Positions 15,362 through 22,769 of a stretch of 25,619 bases of DNA are shown one piece after another. Under the pieces are notes generated by a model. That model worked only from the letters and a program-made list of their open reading frames with translations, was not told the DNA's origin and made no database searches. Numbering within the stretch: position 1 is the stretch's first letter; every line of letters starts with the position of its first letter. The stretch comes from an uncultured Slackia sp. (GTDB lineage Bacteria > Actinomycetota > Coriobacteriia > Coriobacteriales > Eggerthellaceae). The position numbers were made by a program, and so were the translations under genes. Location of the stretch: NCBI GenBank assembly GCA_900553775.1, contig USEZ01000014.1, positions 1 to 25,619 of the forward strand, written 5' to 3'.

Positions 15362-15372
15362 AACCATAAAAT
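15344..15372 (+). promoter_or_regulatory. Candidate dnaA promoter with overlapping dyad and DnaA box
   Basis: TTGGAA (15344-15349) and TAAAAT (15367-15372) are 17 bases apart, placing the start near 15380 and giving a leader of about 230 bases. A perfect 7-1-7 dyad, TGGAAAACTTTTCCA (15345-15359), and the box TTTTCCACA (15353-15361) cover the -35 and spacer, an arrangement expected for autorepression. Confidence 0.5.
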
Positions 15373-15612
15373 GAGAAATCCACTCGGAAAACCGTTCTCC
15401 ATTTTCCGATGGCACGCAGATTAAAAGCGAATGCATCGGAATTCCCGAGGGGCCGCAGCCCGCGCGCATGGCGAATCGGCCGCCTTTCGCCCCATCGGCG
15501 GAAGGCCCGCGAAGGCGCCGCCGTCGGAGGCGGCCCGAAGAGGCCTCGCAATGCCGATGCACGCGCTCGTTGCTGGCGGTAACGGGCCTCGAAGGAAAAG
15601 GTCGGACAGACA

Positions 15613-17289
15613 ATGGTGGACTCAAGCAACCTCTATGAAACATGGCAGCTCGTCTGCAACCAGATAAAAGGCTACGACTCGGTAAGCGCCGCAGTGGTGG
15701 ACGCCTTTTTCGCACGCCTGCAGCCGCAGGCCATCTCCGACGGGTTCCTTATCGTGACCGCCGATACTCCGTTTATAAAAGACCAGGTCGAACGTCGTTT
15801 CATGGGAACCATCCAGCAGGCGCTCAAAGACCTCTTCGGCATCGACTATCTCGTCGAGATCGAGGTCGACCCCGCCTGCAACCGCGCCGCCCCCGTCGCC
15901 GGCGCCCCGATGGCGGCTCCCATGGTGCCCGCCCCCGCCCCGATGGCTCCTGCGCCGGTTCCGGCCCAGCCGTTCGGAGCAGGAGCAGCCGCGGTTTCCG
16001 GCGCAGGCGCCGGCGCGCAGCCTCAAACAGGCCGGCATTCGGGCACCACGCAGCCCATCCCGGTCGTCGGCATGCAGGCCGCGGGTGAGGAACCCGTCCA
16101 AACCGCCGACGCCAACGAGAAATTCATCTTCCCCACCACCGCAGGGGAGGAAACCGAATTCGTCGAGCAGGTCTCGCTCTCCCCGCGCAGCTCCGGGACG
16201 CGCCGCTCGCGCACTCCCGTCAACGACATGGACCTTCTCGCCTCGTCGTTCACGTTCGAGACTTTCGTCGTAGGCAATTCGAATCGTCTTGCCTACTCCA
16301 TGGCCGTGGCCGTGGCCGAAGAGCCGGGGAAGAAAAACCTCAACCCGCTGTTCATCTACGGCCGCAGCGGCCTGGGCAAAACGCATTTGCTCCGCGCCAT
16401 CCAAAATTACATCATCGCGACGAACCCCCAGATGAGAGTCGTCTATATCGATTCGTCTGAGTTTCTCTCCGACTACACCGCGGCCGTCGTCGCGCACGAC
16501 AAGAACAAAGACAGCTATCTGAATTTCCAGAACCGATATCTCGACGCCGACGTGCTCCTCATCGACGACGTGCAGAAATTCCAGGGGAAATCGGCCACCG
16601 TCGATATCGTGTTCCAGCTCTTCAACAAGCTGACCGACATGGGAAAACAGGTCGTCTTGGCGGCTGACCGCGCGCCGAAGACGATCGATATCGACGAGCG
16701 CTACACAAGCCGGTTCAATTCCGGCGGAACATGCGACATCCAGCCGCCCGAAGTGGAAACGAAGCTCGGCATCATCAAGGGATTCATCGAAGAATACCGC
16801 TCCTCCGAAAACGCGTACGATTTCTACGTGCCCGAAGATATACAAATGTACATAGCCGAGATATCCAGTTCGAACGTCCGTGAGCTGAAAAGCGCGGTTA
16901 CCAAGGTCATCTCCCAGATGACCTACTTCAACAACCCCGACATCTCGCTCCCCGACGTGCGCGTCCTGCTTGAAAACCACTTCCTTTCCGGCGCGACGAA
17001 GCGCCTCGACGTGGCAAGCATCCAGAAAGAAGTCGAGCGCTACTATAAAATCAGCCATGCCGACCTTGTCGGGAAGAAGCGGTCGCGCAACATCGCCTAT
17101 GCGCGCCAGGTGGCGATGTATCTCTGCCGCCAAATGCTCGATATCCCCTATAACGATATCGGCAAGCGCTTCGACCGCGACCATTCGTCGGTCATGTATT
17201 CCGTCGGACAGGTGGAAGAGAAGATCAACAAGAGCCGCGAGCTTCAAGAAGAGATCGAACTGATCACTAAAAACATTAGGGAAAACTAG
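15613..17289 (+). CDS. dnaA: Chromosomal replication initiator protein DnaA
   Basis: The 558-residue initiator opens the origin and recruits the helicase. Domain I spans about 1-85 (WQLVCNQI). A long linker (about 90-205) is rich in Ala, Pro and Gly. The AAA+ domain has Walker A GRSGLGKTH (250-258), Walker B LLIDD (315-319), a conserved Arg in SRF, and the sensor II run NVREL. Domain IV ends with the DNA-binding signature DRDHSSVMYSV, a variant of the usual DHTTV. The ATG at 15613 is preceded by a purine-rich AAGGAAAAGG about 12 bases away. It leads the rightward replication cluster, with oriC sequences on both sides. Confidence 0.98.
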   Translation: MVDSSNLYETWQLVCNQIKGYDSVSAAVVDAFFARLQPQAISDGFLIVTADTPFIKDQVERRFMGTIQQALKDLFGIDYLVEIEVDPACNRAAPVAGAPMAAPMVPAPAPMAPAPVPAQPFGAGAAAVSGAGAGAQPQTGRHSGTTQPIPVVGMQAAGEEPVQTADANEKFIFPTTAGEETEFVEQVSLSPRSSGTRRSRTPVNDMDLLASSFTFETFVVGNSNRLAYSMAVAVAEEPGKKNLNPLFIYGRSGLGKTHLLRAIQNYIIATNPQMRVVYIDSSEFLSDYTAAVVAHDKNKDSYLNFQNRYLDADVLLIDDVQKFQGKSATVDIVFQLFNKLTDMGKQVVLAADRAPKTIDIDERYTSRFNSGGTCDIQPPEVETKLGIIKGFIEEYRSSENAYDFYVPEDIQMYIAEISSSNVRELKSAVTKVISQMTYFNNPDISLPDVRVLLENHFLSGATKRLDVASIQKEVERYYKISHADLVGKKRSRNIAYARQVAMYLCRQMLDIPYNDIGKRFDRDHSSVMYSVGQVEEKINKSRELQEEIELITKNIREN

Positions 17290-17420
17290 AGCAAAACAAG
17301 GGGAAGAAGGTGGAAAGAAAAAGAGGCCCCCGAAATCCTGTGGAGATCGGTGGGATCCCGGGAACAACTATTCAGCCGCAAAAAATGAACGCTGACGTGC
17401 TGAAACGCGGAATTCTCTTC

Positions 17421-17451
17421 ATTTCCACCGCCCTTATTATTACTACTATCC
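17421..17451. promoter_or_regulatory. Candidate DnaA-trio / unwinding element in the dnaA-dnaN gap
   Basis: The plus strand reads TTATTATTACTACTA (17434-17448), so the complementary strand reads 3'-AAT AAT AAT GAT GAT-5', matching five repeats of the DnaA-trio rule [G/A]A[T/A]. Just upstream is a GC patch (CCGCCC) and a weak DnaA-box-like ATTTCCACC (17421-17429, 6 of 9). Box, GC patch and trios in that order is the Bacillus subtilis basal unwinding layout. A further minus-strand box-like TGTGGAGAT lies at 17339-17347 (7 of 9). Confidence 0.6.
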
Positions 17452-17488
17452 TAAATACTCTACCTTTCTAGGAAGAAGGGATTTCGGC

Positions 17489-18586
17489 GTGAAATTCAAC
17501 ATCAACAAGAGCGAGCTGCTCAATGCCCTGACCATCGTCGCCAAAGGAGCGTCTTCTCGGTCGACCCTTCCGGTGCTTTCGGGCGTCTACATCAAGGCCG
17601 AAGGCAACGGTCTTGTCATGAAGACCACCGACCTCGAACGCTCCATTCGCTACGATGTGGCCGCGCTCGTCGAAGAGGAAGGCGCGATTGTCGTTCCCGA
17701 GAAGCTGCTCCTCGATATCGTCAAGCAGCTCCCCGACGCCGCAGTGGGTTTCGAAACGCAGGAAGGAACCGTCTCCGTATCGTGCGATAGGTCTTCCTTC
17801 GTTTTGAAGACGCTCGAAGCCGATGATTTCCCGGCATTCCCCTCTGTGGACGTGATGAGCTGCATCGTCGTTCCTTTCGAGGCTTTCTCGACCATGGTCA
17901 AACGGGTCGCGAAAGTCGTCTCCAAAGACCAAAGCCATGCCGTTTTGACCGGCGTTCTCATCTCGACGTTGGGAACGACCCTCAAAATGGTCGCCACCGA
18001 CTCGTACCGTCTGGCCGTTTCCGAAATCGAACTCGACGGCGTGCAGCAGGATTTCGAGGCCATCGTCTCCGGCGCGTTTCTGCAGGAAGTCGCATCCCTG
18101 CCGAAAATCGAGGAAACGATCGAAATCGGCCTATCGCAGAACCAAGTGGTGTTCACCTACCAGAACATGGTGTTCATCAACCGCCGCATCGAGGGCAATT
18201 TCCCCAATTATAAGCAGCTGATTCCGGCGACCTATGCCACTAGGACCTGTTTCGACACCCAAGACCTCGTCACGTCGGTCAAACGCGTCAGCCTGATTTC
18301 CAATTTGTCCTCGCCGGTCAAGTTCGATATCAACGAAGCCGCCGGCAACACGGTGATCAACACGATTTCCCAGGAAGTCGGGTCGGCCGAGGTGGTTCTT
18401 CCCTGCGACGTTTCCGGCGAGAGCACGCAGATAGCCTTCAACCACCAATACGTTTTGGAGGGTCTGGCCTCCATTTCCACCCGCAAGGTCTTCCTCGAAA
18501 CCCAATCGCCTTTGAAGCCCGGCATCTTCAAATCGGAGGAAGGCGAGAAATTCCTTTATCTCGTCATGCCGGTGCGCATCGCGTAG
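17489..18586 (+). CDS. dnaN: DNA polymerase III sliding clamp (beta subunit)
   Basis: The 365-residue protein forms the ring that holds the replicative polymerase on DNA. It starts MKFNINKSELLNAL and contains LPVLSGVYIKA, TTDLERSI and, at the end, YLVMPVRIA, a variant of the hydrophobic-pocket C-terminus MPMRL. Length is normal for three clamp domains. The start is GTG at 17489, with AAGAAGGG about 8 bases upstream. It follows dnaA after a 199-base gap that probably contains the origin unwinding element, and precedes recF by 11 bases. Confidence 0.97.
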   Translation: MKFNINKSELLNALTIVAKGASSRSTLPVLSGVYIKAEGNGLVMKTTDLERSIRYDVAALVEEEGAIVVPEKLLLDIVKQLPDAAVGFETQEGTVSVSCDRSSFVLKTLEADDFPAFPSVDVMSCIVVPFEAFSTMVKRVAKVVSKDQSHAVLTGVLISTLGTTLKMVATDSYRLAVSEIELDGVQQDFEAIVSGAFLQEVASLPKIEETIEIGLSQNQVVFTYQNMVFINRRIEGNFPNYKQLIPATYATRTCFDTQDLVTSVKRVSLISNLSSPVKFDINEAAGNTVINTISQEVGSAEVVLPCDVSGESTQIAFNHQYVLEGLASISTRKVFLETQSPLKPGIFKSEEGEKFLYLVMPVRIA

Positions 18587-18597
18587 GGGCGGGTTGC

Positions 18598-19737
18598 GTG
18601 ACGCTTCGTCTCGAAGGCATACAATTCCGGGATTTTCGCAGTTACGAAATGCTTTCTCTCGACGGTTTGGACGGGCTGACGGTTCTTGTCGGCCCGAACG
18701 CCGCGGGAAAGACCAACGTGATCGAAGGCATGCAGCTCGTGACCGCATTCGGGTCGTTTCGCAATTCGACGGCAAACGAGCTCATCAGATGGGGCCGTCC
18801 CAGTGCCCGGTTGGCCGTTCATGCGGTGTCTTCCACGCGCGATTTGACCATCGCGGCCGACATCAGACCCCAGAGCAGGTCGTATACGCTCAACGGCAAG
18901 AAGAAGGCGGCGCAAGACCTTCAAGGGCTCATGCCTTCGGTGGTGTTTTCGCCCGACGATTTGGTTCTGGCGAAAGGCCCACAGGCCCGCCGACGCGCGG
19001 CGCTCGATCTGCTCGGCTGCCAGCTGTCGCGGAACCACCGCATCATCAAGCGCGATTTCGAGCGTTTGGTGAAGCATAAAAACGCCTTGTTGAAAGAAGA
19101 CGCGTCTGCGCTGCTTGTCGAAAGCGTGAACGACATGCTCGTTCCTTCGGCGGTTCAGCTGTATCTGTACCGCGCCGCCCTCGTATCGAATCTCGCCTCC
19201 CGCATGGCCGACGCCTACGCCGAGCTTTCGGGCGGATGCGAGCGGGTCGAGGCGTCGTATGTCCCATCATGGGAGAGCGACCAGGTGCGCGCCGCCGCCC
19301 AGGCGGCTCCCATCGCGTTCTCCTACACGAAGGAAGCGGCCTCCCATGCGCTTTCGGCCGCCCTGCGTGCCCGCTGCGCCGAAGAACGCGTGCGGCGAAG
19401 GTCGGTCGTAGGCCCCCATCACGACAGGCTCGAGTTTTTCATAGACGGCCGCAATGCGACGTCGTTCGCGTCGCAGGGCCAGCAACGTTCGCTGGTTCTC
19501 GCGTGGAAGATCGCCGAAGTGGGGATCATGCGCGAAATGCTCGATGTGTCGCCCATCCTTTTGCTCGACGACGTGATGAGCGAGCTCGACGCATCGCGCC
19601 GCAGGGCGCTCGTCGGCTTGCTGGCGGAAGGAATGCAGACATTCATCACGGCGACGGACACGTCGTGCTTCGACGGCTCGCTCATGGGGCGCGCCCGCGT
19701 GATCGAGCTGGAAAGGGCGGGCCGATGGGGTCGATGA
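18598..19737 (+). CDS. recF: DNA replication and repair protein RecF
   Basis: This 379-residue SMC-like ATPase binds gapped DNA and helps load RecA. Walker A is GPNAAGKT (32-39), the ABC-type signature lies in SQGQQRSL, and Walker B is LLLDDVMSELD. Start is GTG at 18598, with GGGGCGGG upstream, 11 bases after the dnaN stop. The 3' end overlaps the next gene by 13 bases, indicating coupling. Confidence 0.97.
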   Translation: MTLRLEGIQFRDFRSYEMLSLDGLDGLTVLVGPNAAGKTNVIEGMQLVTAFGSFRNSTANELIRWGRPSARLAVHAVSSTRDLTIAADIRPQSRSYTLNGKKKAAQDLQGLMPSVVFSPDDLVLAKGPQARRRAALDLLGCQLSRNHRIIKRDFERLVKHKNALLKEDASALLVESVNDMLVPSAVQLYLYRAALVSNLASRMADAYAELSGGCERVEASYVPSWESDQVRAAAQAAPIAFSYTKEAASHALSAALRARCAEERVRRRSVVGPHHDRLEFFIDGRNATSFASQGQQRSLVLAWKIAEVGIMREMLDVSPILLLDDVMSELDASRRRALVGLLAEGMQTFITATDTSCFDGSLMGRARVIELERAGRWGR

Positions 19738-20288
19738 AGTCGTTTTCTTCCGCGCTGCAAAAGACGCTGCGCTCGACCGCCGCTTCAAGCGAGCTTGCGG
19801 CGAAGGCCGCGCGTGCCAGCAAGGTGAAGCGAATGTGGCGCGATGTGGTCGACGAGATATTCCTCGACCACACGAACGCCGTCTATATCGTCAAAGAGCG
19901 CGGAGAAAAGGTGCTCATCGTATACGTCGACGACAGCCTTTTCGCCGCCGAGCTCAATGCGCGCCGCGAGCTTATCAAGCTCAAGCTCTTGAGCCGCCAC
20001 AATGAGGATATCGACGATTTCCGCATTCTCGTATCGAGGGGAAAATACAAGAGGAATTACCCGTTTCGCGCCGATTCGGAGGCGGCGCGGCCGCCGGAGC
20101 GGCGCAGACGCGTGGAGCTTTCGCCCGAAAAGCGCGCAGAGCTCGAGAGCCGGTGTTCCGCCATACCCGACGAGCGTTTGCGGGAGGCCTTGCTGAAGGC
20201 GGCGATTTCCAGCCTCGAGTGGGAATCCGATACCGGAGAGAAAAAAATGCGGAAACTAAGCCTTAGAGACGATGTGAAACTACGCTGA
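19725..20288 (+). CDS. dciA: DciA family (DUF721) replicative helicase loader
   Basis: The 187-residue protein matches the DciA/DUF721 layout after recF in actinobacteria. The KRMWRDVVDEIFLDHTNAV segment and the VYVDDSLFAAELN strand-helix region form the compact domain (about 25-105). A basic, Arg-rich linker and a C-terminal helical tail follow. DciA loads the replicative helicase in bacteria that lack DnaC or DnaI. The ATG at 19725 has AAAGGGCGGG upstream and overlaps the recF end; a second ATG at 19734 is possible but has a poorer site. A strong terminator follows. Confidence 0.88.
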   Translation: MGSMKSFSSALQKTLRSTAASSELAAKAARASKVKRMWRDVVDEIFLDHTNAVYIVKERGEKVLIVYVDDSLFAAELNARRELIKLKLLSRHNEDIDDFRILVSRGKYKRNYPFRADSEAARPPERRRRVELSPEKRAELESRCSAIPDERLREALLKAAISSLEWESDTGEKKMRKLSLRDDVKLR

Positions 20289-20298
20289 GACGGCATTG

Positions 20299-20322
20299 AA
20301 AGGGCGTATAAGACGCCCTTTT
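20299..20322 (+). terminator. Intrinsic terminator after dciA
   Basis: AAAGGGCGT pairs with ACGCCCTTT around a 5-base loop and runs into TTTT. It probably ends the dnaA-dnaN-recF-dciA transcript, leaving gyrB to its own promoter in the following 210 bases, where I could not place a convincing one. Confidence 0.9.
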
Positions 20323-20532
20323 GTGATAAAATGAAAAAGTTGTCGGAAAAGTCATTTCATCCCTGTTTCAAACGATATGACGCGGCTGCAGCGAGAATCC
20401 TTCGCAAGAAGTGTTCCATCGGGCAGCGCAGCGATTGCTGAAACGTGCGCAGCGTATGCCGCCGCCTGCGTTCCCGCATCGCATTACCCGGCGGCGTTTT
20501 GCCCGTTCAACGAACTTGAAAAGGAGTAGCAC

Positions 20533-22482
20533 GTGGCGCAGAAGAATCCCGGCCATTACGACGGCTCGGACATCCAGGTGCTCGAGGGCCTTGAAGCGGT
20601 CCGCAAGCGCCCGGGCATGTACATCGGTTCTACGGGTCCGCGTGGTCTGCATCATCTGGTCTACGAGGTCGTCGACAACTCGGTCGACGAGGCGTTGGCC
20701 GGTTTTTGCACCAAGATCGACGTGGCCATTCACGAGGATAATTCCATCACGGTCGTCGACAACGGCCGCGGCATCCCCATCGACAAGCATCCCAAAGAGA
20801 AAATCCCCACGGTCGAGGTGGTTTTGACCATCCTGCACGCCGGCGGCAAATTCGGCGGCGAGGGCTACAAGGTTTCCGGCGGCCTGCACGGCGTGGGCGT
20901 TTCGTGCGTGAACGCGCTTTCGACCCGTCTCGAAGTCGAGGTCAAGCGTGACGGCGGCGTGTACGCCATCGCGTTCGAGCGCGGCAAGACGGTCGAAAAA
21001 CTCCATCGCATCGGCGATGCCGAGGGCACGGGCACCAAGACGACGTTCTGGCCCGACCCCGAGGTGTTCACCGAAACGCTCGTATACGACTACGACACGC
21101 TGGCCACGCGTTTCCGCGAGATGGCCTTCTTGAACAAGGGCCTCCATATCGAGCTGACCGACGAGCGCGTGCTCGACGAGAACGGCGCGCCGAAAAGCGA
21201 GTCGTTCCAATACGCCGGCGGCATCGTCGATTTCGTGAAGTACCTCAACGAGGGCAAGGAAACGCTGAATAAGCCGATTTATTTCGAGGCCGAAAGCGAC
21301 GACGGCACGGTCGAAGTGGCCATGCAGTGGTCGAGCAGCTATTCTTCCAGCGGCGTGCTGGCCTTCGCCAACAACATCAACACGCACGAGGGCGGCACCC
21401 ATCTGGACGGATTCAAAAACGCCCTGACGCGCACGATCAACGATTACGCCCGTTCCCACGGCATCCTGAAGGAAAAGGACAACAACCTCTCGGGCGACGA
21501 CACTCGCGAAGGCCTTGCCGCCGTGGTGAGCGTGAAGCTGCACGACCCGCAGTTCGAGGGCCAGACGAAAACGAAGCTCGGCAACACCGAGATCCGCGGC
21601 CTGGTGCAGGGCGCGGTGACCAAGGGGCTGGCCGAATTCCTCGAAGAGAACCCCGCCCCGGCCAAGCGCATCATCGGCAAGGCCACTCAGGCGCTCAAGG
21701 CACGCGAGGCGGCACGCAAGGCGCGCGAGATGACGCGCCGCAAAGGCGTGCTCGACAGCTTCAGCATGCCCGGCAAGCTGGCCGACTGCTCGAGCAAAGA
21801 TCCGTCGCTGTCCGAAATCTTCATTGTCGAGGGCGACTCGGCAGGTGGATCGGCCAAGCAGGCGCGCGACCGTAAATACCAGGCGATCCTGCCCTTGCGC
21901 GGCAAGATCCTCAACGTCGAGCGCGCCGGTTTGAACCGCGCCCTGTCGAGCGACACCATTTCGAGCCTGATCACGGCCATCGGCACGAACATCGGCGACG
22001 ACTACAACGGCGACGCCGCCCGTTACCATCGCATCATCATCATGACCGATGCCGATGTCGACGGCGCGCATATCCGCTGCCTGCTGCTGACGTTCTTCTA
22101 TCGCTATATGCCCGACCTGATCAATCGCGGTTATATCTATATCGCGCAGCCGCCGCTGTACGGCTTGAAAAAGAAGAATTCGAAGTCGGGCAAGATTTTG
22201 AAATACCTCTTCAACGACGAGGCGAAAGACCAGCTCATGGAGGAGCTTGGCGCCGATGCCGATAAATACGACATGCAGCGCTACAAAGGTCTGGGCGAGA
22301 TGGACCCCGAGCAGCTGTGGGAAACCACCATGGAGCCCGAAACGCGCACGCTTTTGCAGGTGAGCATCGAAGATGCCGCCGCCGCCGAGCTTGCCGTGTC
22401 CGAGCTCATGGGCGACCAGGTCGAACCGCGCAAGGAGTTCATCCAGAAGCACGCCCGCGACGTGCGCTTCCTGGATATTTAG
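20533..22482 (+). CDS. gyrB: DNA gyrase subunit B
   Basis: The 649-residue ATPase subunit powers negative supercoiling. The GHKL ATP-binding region has EVVDNSVDEAL (N49), VVDNGRGIP and GGLHGVG. The Toprim domain has EGDSAGG (E433) and the metal-binding DADVDG (506-511). The region PLRGKILNVERA after EGDSAGGSAKQARDRK is that of gyrase, not topoisomerase IV. Start is GTG at 20533, with AAAGGAG 6 bases upstream. Length matches short Gram-positive GyrB. It lies upstream of gyrA with a 287-base gap carrying parS. Confidence 0.98.
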   Translation: MAQKNPGHYDGSDIQVLEGLEAVRKRPGMYIGSTGPRGLHHLVYEVVDNSVDEALAGFCTKIDVAIHEDNSITVVDNGRGIPIDKHPKEKIPTVEVVLTILHAGGKFGGEGYKVSGGLHGVGVSCVNALSTRLEVEVKRDGGVYAIAFERGKTVEKLHRIGDAEGTGTKTTFWPDPEVFTETLVYDYDTLATRFREMAFLNKGLHIELTDERVLDENGAPKSESFQYAGGIVDFVKYLNEGKETLNKPIYFEAESDDGTVEVAMQWSSSYSSSGVLAFANNINTHEGGTHLDGFKNALTRTINDYARSHGILKEKDNNLSGDDTREGLAAVVSVKLHDPQFEGQTKTKLGNTEIRGLVQGAVTKGLAEFLEENPAPAKRIIGKATQALKAREAARKAREMTRRKGVLDSFSMPGKLADCSSKDPSLSEIFIVEGDSAGGSAKQARDRKYQAILPLRGKILNVERAGLNRALSSDTISSLITAIGTNIGDDYNGDAARYHRIIIMTDADVDGAHIRCLLLTFFYRYMPDLINRGYIYIAQPPLYGLKKKNSKSGKILKYLFNDEAKDQLMEELGADADKYDMQRYKGLGEMDPEQLWETTMEPETRTLLQVSIEDAAAAELAVSELMGDQVEPRKEFIQKHARDVRFLDI

Positions 22483-22508
22483 TTTCCTCGGCCTTCCGGC
22501 CGAAGGAA
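22483..22508 (+). terminator. Hairpin directly after gyrB
   Basis: TTCCTCGGCC pairs with GGCCGAAGGAA with one bulge and a 4-base loop, starting at the gyrB stop codon. It lacks a T-run, so termination is uncertain. Confidence 0.4.
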
Positions 22509-22522
22509 CGGCTCGACGCCGC

Positions 22523-22623
22523 AAAGGCGCCGGGCACCCCGTCTCGACCCTTCGTGCTCCGGTCGCGCACCGAAGTGCGTTCCCTCTGCCGGTCGGGCCG
22601 ATTCGGGGCACCGGGCGCCTTTT
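22523..22623 (+). promoter_or_regulatory. Long-range stem ending in T-run in the gyrB-gyrA gap
   Basis: AAAGGCGCC (22523-22531) pairs with GGCGCCTTT (22614-22622), and CCCCG (22537-22541) with CGGGG (22604-22608). The roughly 60-base interior has a further CTTCG/CGAAG stem. The 3' arm ends in TTTT. This could be a gyrB terminator or a structured gyrA leader. Confidence 0.45.
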
Positions 22624-22697
22624 CGCTGCATTGCGGCGGCCTGGGGGGTGAGCAGTGCATCGCCTTAGTTGGGATGAGCGTCGCCCCCGTCCCCCGC

Positions 22698-22711
22698 GTT
22701 TCACGTGAAAC
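22698..22711. promoter_or_regulatory. parS site (ParB binding) between gyrB and gyrA
   Basis: GTTTCACGTGAAAC is identical to the parS core at 11365. It lies about 60 bases before gyrA, on the other side of the origin from the first site. The right half is followed by an inverted GTGTTTC at 22717-22723. Confidence 0.95.
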
Positions 22712-22769
22712 ACTGCGTGTTTCGCGCTTTAGTTAACGAACCTACGACTTCTACTTTGGAGGAAGAATC

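Larger units (their letters stand above)
14654..15612. other. Upstream oriC region between rpmH and dnaA (non-coding)
   Basis: This 959-base gap contains no credible gene. From about 14925 to 15420 it is markedly AT-rich compared with its surroundings, and it holds the repeats and DnaA-box-like sites listed separately. From about 15430 to the dnaA start it is GC-rich, with a small GCCGCC/GGCGGC hairpin (15517-15534), and forms the long dnaA leader. The divergent rpmH/dnaA position is the classic origin location. Together with the dnaA-dnaN gap it forms a likely bipartite origin. Confidence 0.85.

Noticed and set aside
15622..17367. 581-residue frame antisense to dnaA
   Set aside because: Fully opposite dnaA with no recognisable motif; produced by the codon bias of the real gene.
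20323..20532. Promoter for gyrB in the gap after the dciA terminator
   Set aside because: Several partial hexamers (TAAAAT, TTGTCG) are present but none pair at 16-18 bases, so no call was made.
20368..22713. 781-residue frame antisense to gyrB
   Set aside because: Mirrors gyrB; His/Val/Leu-rich shadow translation with no family resemblance.
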